Shown here one piece after another: positions 30,557 to 35,834 of a DNA stretch of 35,834 bases (position 1 is its first letter; each line of letters begins with the position of its first letter). Location: NCBI GenBank assembly GCA_964506465.1, contig CAZDLM010000032.1, positions 1-35,834 of the forward strand. Direction: 5' to 3'. Source of the DNA: UBA6109 sp964506465. GTDB lineage: Bacteria; Desulfobacterota; Syntrophia; Syntrophales; UBA6109. Below the pieces are notes generated by a model. The model saw only the letters and a list, made by a program, of their open reading frames with translations. It had not been told where the DNA came from and did not search any database. A program made the translations under genes and the position numbers.

Positions 30557-33403
30557 CTATTTCTTCAGCTCCCGCATGCCCGCCTCGGCGCTGTAGTTGC
30601 CGGGAACGATCTTCAGCGAGGCCGCGAAAATCTTTTCCGCTTCGGCCTTGTTGCCCTTCTGCAGTTCGGACCAGGCCATGCCGTTGATCGGCGCGATATA
30701 GCGCACCTTGGGATGGTAGGTCTCAAGGCGCCTGAAGGCCTCGCGGGCCTTGTCGTAGTCCTTCAGGAGGTAGTGGCTCCAGCCGAGGTTGTCCAGCATA
30801 TAGCTCCACTTGTCCCACGCATCCGCCGTCGCCGGAATTCCCGCAACGAGTCTGCCGAGCGTGGCGGCGGCGTCCTTGTATTCGCCGAGCACATAGGAAA
30901 CGGTTCCCAACCCCAGCAGGGCGTCGCGGTTGGCGGGGTCGGCCTTCAGGAGGCGGTCGAAGTGAAATTTCGCGGCATTGTAGGAGTAGGTGTAGAAGTA
31001 GCTCCAGCCCATCGCGTTGTACAGCTCCCGCAGCTTGGGGTTGGAGTCGAAGACCTTGTAGAGATCCTGGCCGTCCATGTAGGCCGGATAGAGATAGATC
31101 GCCGTGGTGAAAGACTCCCTCGCCTTGTCGATCTCTCCCAGTTTCGCGTAGCACATCCCGAGTCCGTAATGAGGTTCCCCGTAGTAGCGATAGATCCGGA
31201 TCGACTCGTTGAACTTCGCGATCGCTTCGGCGTACTTCTGCTCGCGGTACAGCGTCCATCCCTGATTGTTGTGGATATCCAGGGCGCGGGGTTCCAGTTC
31301 CTGAATCTTCTTGTAGAGGGCGTTGGCTTCCGTGAAGTTCTTTGCGCGGAAAGCGATGGCCGCGATCGTCCGCAGGGCGTCGGTGCGCTTGGAATCCTTC
31401 GCCACGGCGGCCTTCAGGACCTCCGCCGCCTCCTGATCCTTGTTCTTGGCGAAGAGCACCCAGCCCGAGCCGATCATGGCATCGACATCGCCGGCATCCT
31501 TCTTCAGGAGATCCCGGAATCCGGCATACGCCGTATCGAGCTGCCCGACCCAGTAGTTCGACCAAGCGAGGCCGCGCTTTGCAGAGGCATCATCCGCCCG
31601 GACAGCGAGGTAATCCCTGAAGGCGGCCAGGGCGGGTTGGTACTGGCGATTGTAGTAGTAACTCCAGCCGAGCTTGAGATAAAGGTCGGACCAGCCCGGG
31701 TTCGCCTTGATCAGGGACAGGAGATCCGCCGTGTGTGCGTAATAAGGATAGATGTCGATCGCGGCAGCCAGTTCAGGCTTCGCCGCCGCAAGATTGCCTT
31801 TCTTGGCGTAGGCCATGCCCAGTCCATAATGCGCCTCGACCAAGAAGGGGTTGAGCTTCTTGGATTCGCCGAATGCCGCGATCGCTTTATCGGTCTGGCC
31901 GGCAAAATAGGCGGCCCACCCCAGGCTGTTCCATGAGGTCAGAAGCTTCTTGTCGATTTGCACGAGCTTGTCATATTCGCCAACGGCCTCGGCGAATCGC
32001 TTCTGCCCGTACAGGAGATTGCCTAGAAAAGCCTGGCAGTCGATGTAGTCCCTCTTGAGCGATACCGCCTTGCGCAGCGCTTCCTCCGCCTTCGTTTCGT
32101 CTTTCTGGTAGAGATAGAGATAGGCCATCCCGTTGTAGGTGATGGGATTGTTCGGGTTGATCTTCAGTGCCGCGTTGAAGAAGTTCAATGCCTCCGGCAG
32201 TTTTCCGTAGGCCATGTAGGTCGATCCGAGGCCTGCGAGGGCTTCATCCGCTTTTGGATCGAGTTTGATCGCCACATTGAATGTCTCCGCGGCCTTGTCC
32301 AGGGATCCCACCCAGCGGTAGCACCAGCCCGTCGCGACAAGAGCCTCGACGTCCCGGGAATTCACCTGATCGACGTATCCGGCCAGTTTGTAGAGCGCCG
32401 CGGGGAAATTCCCCAGGCGGTAATTGTAGGCCGGCTTGCCCTTGTAGGCGAGGCCGAAGTCCTTCCAGAGGCTCTTCCATTCGGGTTTCTTGTCGATGAT
32501 GCCGTGGACATAGACGTTGTCGACAAAGTAGGGATTGAGGGCTATCGCCGCCGAGAAATTCTTTCGCGCGGCGTCGAACTTGTTCTGGTAGTACTGGCTC
32601 ATGGCAAGGCCGTACCGCGCCTCCACGGCGCCCGCCTGAAGGCCGAGGGCTTTTTCAAAGGTCTTTTCCGCATCTCCGTAAGCCTTGCTGAAATACCGGC
32701 ACCAGCCGATCTTGATCTGCAGAGAAGGATTCTTCTTGTCTTCCTTGGCCGCTCTCTCAAACGGGCGGAGCGCCTGTTTCCACTTCCCCTGCTCGTAGTA
32801 GACGTCTCCCAGCACGGCCTGGATCTCCGCCTCGGGCGTAAAGGCGTTCTGTTCCTTCAGGGCCGTTTCCAAATGTTTGAGTGCGTCGTCGTACTTCCAC
32901 ATCCGCTTGTACACCGTGCCGAGGCCGTAATTCGCGTCCGAGTAGATGGATTCAATGTACTTCTGATCGTCGCGTCCATAATAAACATAGATGTCGCTGT
33001 CGATGTGCGCCTTGGCCCAGGCGGCCTCCTGCTTGAAGTTCTCGATGGCCTCTTCGTTCCGTCCCAGTTCGCCGTAAATCCAGCCCAACCCCTGGAAGGC
33101 CCGGACATCATCCTTCTTGGCCGCGCGGATTTCCAGGAAGAGGGCCTCCGCTTCCGCCATGCGCCCGAACTTGATGTAATTCCAGGCGAGGAGCTGTTTC
33201 GCCGACGCCGACTTCGGGTCCTGCTTCAGGGCCTTCTGGAGATAGGCGATGGATTTTTCGTATTCCTTCTTTTCCCACATCTTGAGGCCGTCGTCGTAAG
33301 GGTCTGCCAGAACCGCGGTCGCCGTTGCAACCGTCAGCAGGACTGTTGCCGCCAGCAGCGCAATGGCGTGAACGAGAGGGGAGAATCGGCACGGTCGCTT
33401 CAT
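30557..33403 (-). CDS. Exported tetratricopeptide-repeat protein
   Basis: This 948-residue protein has a signal peptide (HAIALLAATVLLTVATATAV, cleavage likely after VLA near residue 33) followed by an almost continuous array of about 20 TPR units of 34 residues, each with the W/Y-LG-A-Y-A-P pattern, for example LNPNNPITYNGMAYLYLYQK and ELEPRALDIHNNQGWTLYRE. No other domain is visible. It should form a long periplasmic superhelix for protein-protein contacts. It lies between the GNAT gene (69 bases upstream) and the PqqD-like gene (98 bases downstream) on the same strand. Partner unknown. Confidence 0.92.
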   Translation of the reverse strand: MKRPCRFSPLVHAIALLAATVLLTVATATAVLADPYDDGLKMWEKKEYEKSIAYLQKALKQDPKSASAKQLLAWNYIKFGRMAEAEALFLEIRAAKKDDVRAFQGLGWIYGELGRNEEAIENFKQEAAWAKAHIDSDIYVYYGRDDQKYIESIYSDANYGLGTVYKRMWKYDDALKHLETALKEQNAFTPEAEIQAVLGDVYYEQGKWKQALRPFERAAKEDKKNPSLQIKIGWCRYFSKAYGDAEKTFEKALGLQAGAVEARYGLAMSQYYQNKFDAARKNFSAAIALNPYFVDNVYVHGIIDKKPEWKSLWKDFGLAYKGKPAYNYRLGNFPAALYKLAGYVDQVNSRDVEALVATGWCYRWVGSLDKAAETFNVAIKLDPKADEALAGLGSTYMAYGKLPEALNFFNAALKINPNNPITYNGMAYLYLYQKDETKAEEALRKAVSLKRDYIDCQAFLGNLLYGQKRFAEAVGEYDKLVQIDKKLLTSWNSLGWAAYFAGQTDKAIAAFGESKKLNPFLVEAHYGLGMAYAKKGNLAAAKPELAAAIDIYPYYAHTADLLSLIKANPGWSDLYLKLGWSYYYNRQYQPALAAFRDYLAVRADDASAKRGLAWSNYWVGQLDTAYAGFRDLLKKDAGDVDAMIGSGWVLFAKNKDQEAAEVLKAAVAKDSKRTDALRTIAAIAFRAKNFTEANALYKKIQELEPRALDIHNNQGWTLYREQKYAEAIAKFNESIRIYRYYGEPHYGLGMCYAKLGEIDKARESFTTAIYLYPAYMDGQDLYKVFDSNPKLRELYNAMGWSYFYTYSYNAAKFHFDRLLKADPANRDALLGLGTVSYVLGEYKDAAATLGRLVAGIPATADAWDKWSYMLDNLGWSHYLLKDYDKAREAFRRLETYHPKVRYIAPINGMAWSELQKGNKAEAEKIFAASLKIVPGNYSAEAGMRELKK

Positions 33404-33472
33404 AGTCGCTGTCCTTTCTTTATGGCTGAAGATGAGATCTCCGGCGAAATCCAGCAGAGGTCCGCCGGGAAA

Positions 33473-34018
33473 TTAACCGCAAAATTCGCTCTCGAGCATC
33501 GACATCCAGACGACGTCATTGAAGGCGCCGCCGGAAAATATCGCCTCCCGGAACAGGCCTTCACGCCGAAAGCCGGCCCGCTCAAAGCAGCGGATCGCAC
33601 GCTGATTGAAGGACGGCGTGGTCAGCCAGATCCGGTGAAACCCAAGCTCGCGGAAGCCGTAGGCGATCATCAGCCGCAGCGCTTCGCTGCCGAGCTTCTT
33701 ACCCCACAAGTCGCGAGGCCCGATGAAGACGCCGATCTCGGCGCTTCGGTCCTGCCAGCTGATTTTGCGGAAGAAGATGTTCCCGATATAGTAGGGTTCG
33801 GATGTCGTCTCTAGGGCGTACTCCAGAAGTCCGGAGGAAGCCGTCGGCAGCATCGCGAAGCGCACCTCTTCCTCCACCTGTGCGTACGGTGTTCCGGACG
33901 GCCGTCCGAGGTATAGGCGTGTGAATTCGGGATCGTTGAACCAGGCGTTCCGAGCGGGGACATCGTCAAGGCGTGGCAGGCGCAAGGATATGTTGCTTCC
34001 CTGTAGATTCATCATCAA
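33473..34018 (-). CDS. GNAT-family N-acetyltransferase (RimJ/RimL-like)
   Basis: This 181-residue protein has the GNAT fold of the RimJ/RimL type: ISLRLPRLDDVPAR at the start, the central IGVFIGPRDLWGKKLGSEALRLM (about residues 95-117) with the acetyl-CoA loop (LWGKKLG), and the C-terminal NQRAIRCFERAGFRREG segment. These enzymes acetylate an amino group on a protein N-terminus, antibiotic or metabolite. Three ATG codons in a row begin the frame at 34018, with no clear ribosome site. It precedes the TPR gene on the same strand. Substrate unknown. Confidence 0.88.
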   Translation of the reverse strand: MMMNLQGSNISLRLPRLDDVPARNAWFNDPEFTRLYLGRPSGTPYAQVEEEVRFAMLPTASSGLLEYALETTSEPYYIGNIFFRKISWQDRSAEIGVFIGPRDLWGKKLGSEALRLMIAYGFRELGFHRIWLTTPSFNQRAIRCFERAGFRREGLFREAIFSGGAFNDVVWMSMLESEFCG

Positions 34019-34104
34019 GTCGATTTCACGTCCGGCCCCGGCCCTGGACCGGTGAGCGGGAACGATTTCTGCCGGGTGATTGCATTTGCGTGATTACGCT
34101 GATG

Positions 34105-34134
34105 TTTACAATAATTTGCAACTCTTTACAATAA
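34105..34134 (+). promoter_or_regulatory. Direct repeats TTTACAATAA, 20 bases apart
   Basis: TTTACAATAA occurs at 34105-34114 and again at 34125-34134, two helical turns apart, in AT-rich DNA upstream of the ferritin-like gene promoter. The spacing suits a regulator binding the same face of the helix twice. Confidence 0.55.
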
Positions 34135-34162
34135 CGAAAAAATCGGCCGTTTTCGCTGAATA

Positions 34163-34191
34163 TTGACAAAAGGGTATCGCATGAGTAGCAT
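34163..34191 (+). promoter_or_regulatory. Promoter of the ferritin-like gene
   Basis: TTGACA (34163-34168) and TAGCAT (34186-34191) are 17 bases apart, with AT-rich sequence after them. The leader to the ATG at 34286 is about 90 bases. Confidence 0.6.
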
Positions 34192-34285
34192 TATTTTTGA
34201 TGGCTTGTCCGCAGGGCGCGGGGAGACGTGAGGCCCCGAAGCCCGAAACGTCGAGAGTGAAATCCCGGAAGGAAGGAGATACGGC

Positions 34286-34804
34286 ATGGAAAAGAGGATG
34301 AGTGCGCTGGAAGTGGCTTTGAACAACGAGATGAAGGAGCATCAGTTCTACCGGAAGAACGCCGAACGCACCTCCAATACCGTCGGCAAGGCGATGTTCG
34401 AACAGATCGCCAAGGAGGAATTGGAGCACCATGAAAGGCTTCAGCAGCTCCACGATGCGTGGGACAAGCAGAACAAGTGGCCGGAAACGGTCCCCCTGAA
34501 GGTCAGCAATACGGCGATTCAGAGCGCCTTCAAGGGCGCCCTGAAGAAGTCCCCTAAGGCGGGCAAGGGAGACGCGGACGACCTCAAGGCGATTCGGACG
34601 GCGATCGACTTTGAAGCGAAGGGCGCCGCACATTATGCGCAACTCCGTGACGCTTCCACGGATCCGAAAGAGAAGGCTTTCTTCGATCTCTTGGCGAACA
34701 TCGAACACGAACACTTCGTTTCGCTGAAGGACACGGAGGAGTTCCTGACGGAACCGGCCATGTGGTACCAGAAATTCGACAAGACCGGCCTCGACGGTGC
34801 GTGA
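34286..34804 (+). CDS. Ferritin-like (rubrerythrin-type) diiron protein
   Basis: This 172-residue protein has the four-helix diiron domain of the rubrerythrin family with Glu/His ligand motifs NEMKEHQFYRKNAE, KEELEHHERL, DFEAKGAAHYAQL and NIEHEHFVSL. There is no rubredoxin-type CxxC domain, so it differs from the rubrerythrin at 20198. Members of this class handle peroxide or iron in anaerobes. The start at 34286 follows AAGGAGATACGGC. It has its own promoter and ends at a strong stem-loop. Confidence 0.85.
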   Translation: MEKRMSALEVALNNEMKEHQFYRKNAERTSNTVGKAMFEQIAKEELEHHERLQQLHDAWDKQNKWPETVPLKVSNTAIQSAFKGALKKSPKAGKGDADDLKAIRTAIDFEAKGAAHYAQLRDASTDPKEKAFFDLLANIEHEHFVSLKDTEEFLTEPAMWYQKFDKTGLDGA

Positions 34805-34811
34805 GTGACGC

Positions 34812-34857
34812 AGCGGCGGCCGGCGCGGTCCCTTCGCGGGCTGCGACGGCCGCCGCT
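34812..34857. terminator. Stem-loop between convergent genes
   Basis: AGCGGCGGCCG (34812-34822) pairs exactly with CGGCCGCCGCT (34847-34857), with a nested CCC-TTCG-CGGG inside. It sits between the ferritin-like gene and the ABC-F gene, just outside both stops, and is likely a bidirectional terminator without a long T-run. Confidence 0.6.
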
Positions 34858-34858
34858 C

Positions 34859-35834
34859 CTATCCGCTCTCTTCGGAGACGTTCAGCTCCTCTGCGAGCTC
34901 TTCCCAGCGCCGGTTGCTTTCGGCCAGTTCGGCTTCGATTCCGGACAGTTTCCTTTTCAGGGTGCGGGCGGCCTCGGCGTTGCGCAGCACTTCGGGGTCG
35001 CACAGGGACAGCTCGCAGGAAGACTTTTCCTTTTCCAGCTCCTCGATCCGCCGCTCCATGGCCGAGAATTCACGCTGCCGAGCCTGGCGCGTACGGGAGA
35101 GGCGATTTCGCTCCTCCGCTTCCCGCCGCCGCTCCTCCTTCGTCTTCCTGACGGCCTTTTCCGGAAGTTCGCCTGCTTCTGTCGTCGTTCCCGCCGCACC
35201 GGCGCCTTCGGCCTCCGCCTTTCGTTTTTCGACGAACCAGGAGTAGTTGCCCCGCCAGTCGCGGATCCGGCCATCGCGGATTTCCAGAACGCGATTCACC
35301 ATGCGGTCGAGGAAGAAGCGGTCGTGCGAGACGAGGACGACCGTGCCGTTATAGGCCAGGAGCGCTTCCTGGAAGATGTCCTTGGTCTTGACATCCAGGT
35401 GGTTCGTCGGCTCGTCCAGGATGAGAAAATTGGAGTCGGTGAGGAGGATCTTCAGCAGCGCGAGACGGGATTTCTCTCCGCCGGACAGCACGGACACGGG
35501 CTTGAAGATGTCATCGCCCGAAAACAGGAAGGCGCCCAGCAGATTCCGGCGCTGCTGGTCGTCGCCGCGGATGCCGGGGGCATTCGCCTCCTGCCAGACC
35601 GTCCGGCCGTAGTCCAGGTTCTCGGCGCTCTCCTGGGAGAAGAAGGCGGTCTTCACGTTGAGACCGAAGCGTACCGAGCCCTCGGCAGGCGCCTCCGTGC
35701 CGCTCAGCAGGCGCGACAGGGTCGATTTTCCGGAGCCGTTGACGCCGACTAGGGCGATCTTCTCGCCGCGCCAGCAGGTCAGATCGATGTCCCGGAACAC
35801 CGTGAAGTCGCCGTAACGCTGGGCCGCCTTGGAG
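34859..35834 (-). CDS. ABC-F family ATPase, C-terminal part (gene runs off the window)
   Basis: The last gene is cut by the right edge; its start lies beyond it. The visible 324 codons contain the second nucleotide-binding domain of an ABC-F protein: Walker A GVNGSGKST, the signature VLSGGEKSRLAL, Walker B FLILDEPTNHLD and the switch His in VSHDRFF. A charged coiled tail follows (RRREAEERNRLSR, EELEKEKSS), as in Uup/YheS-type proteins. ABC-F ATPases act on the ribosome, not as transporters. Which subgroup this is cannot be told from the second half. Confidence 0.92.
   Translation of the reverse strand, partial: SKAAQRYGDFTVFRDIDLTCWRGEKIALVGVNGSGKSTLSRLLSGTEAPAEGSVRFGLNVKTAFFSQESAENLDYGRTVWQEANAPGIRGDDQQRRNLLGAFLFSGDDIFKPVSVLSGGEKSRLALLKILLTDSNFLILDEPTNHLDVKTKDIFQEALLAYNGTVVLVSHDRFFLDRMVNRVLEIRDGRIRDWRGNYSWFVEKRKAEAEGAGAAGTTTEAGELPEKAVRKTKEERRREAEERNRLSRTRQARQREFSAMERRIEELEKEKSSCELSLCDPEVLRNAEAARTLKRKLSGIEAELAESNRRWEELAEELNVSEESG

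Noticed and set aside
34200..34285. GC-rich leader of the ferritin-like gene considered as a riboswitch
   Set aside because: It has some pairing potential, but I could not match it to the conserved core of any riboswitch class I know.

Overview
The window is GC-rich (roughly 60% or more), gene-dense DNA of an anaerobic bacterium, most likely a Desulfobacterota (deltaproteobacterial) lineage related to the Syntrophales. This placement is inference. It rests on a 2-hydroxyacyl-CoA dehydratase/benzoyl-CoA reductase-type gene set with an acyl-CoA synthetase, rubrerythrins, a Cys-rich AbrB-like protein next to an ArsM methyltransferase, and dispersed palindromic repeats of the kind common in that phylum. 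No rRNA, tRNA, CRISPR array, phage or intact insertion sequence was seen.

Layout. (1) 135-5561, minus strand: acyl-CoA synthetase, two dehydratase/reductase subunits and their ATP-dependent activator, separated by clusters of about 95-bp paired palindromes. (2) 5838-8615, minus: a UPF0182 membrane protein with a strong promoter, divergent from a QueG-like Fe-S protein (8876-9649). (3) 9764-12591, minus: a D-2-hydroxyacid dehydrogenase, a broken HD-GYP gene and a secreted Ntn-hydrolase of the choloylglycine hydrolase family. (4) A methyltransferase on plus (12927-13739), then a signalling operon on minus (18960 to 13874): a small frame, a PilZ protein and a hybrid histidine kinase, overlapping end to end. 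(5) 19210-24827, plus: enoyl-CoA hydratase, rubrerythrin, B12/radical SAM protein, AbrB-like protein plus ArsM behind a near-ideal promoter with an operator-like dyad, a 30-residue membrane peptide and an HD-domain protein. (6) 24855-34018, minus: a seven-gene same-strand run. (7) A ferritin-like gene with its own promoter, and the 3' part of an ABC-F ATPase gene that runs off the right edge.

The most unusual locus is 24855-30458. Five genes overlap by 4 to 17 bases: a PqqD-like (RiPP-recognition-element) protein with an N-terminal Cys/His cluster, a canonical ATP-grasp ligase, a second ATP-grasp paralogue that has lost metal-binding residues, a group IV PLP decarboxylase whose first 18 residues carry a YxxP motif like that of RRE-bound leader peptides, and a urea-transporter domain fused to a complete Sir2 deacylase domain. 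The co-occurrence of an RRE-type protein with a leader-like tail on an enzyme, plus a transporter-sirtuin fusion, suggests an uncharacterised peptide- or carrier-based amino-acid modification pathway. A secreted TPR protein and a GNAT acetyltransferase lie just upstream on the same strand and may belong to it.

Functions are inferred by reading motifs; no database search was possible.
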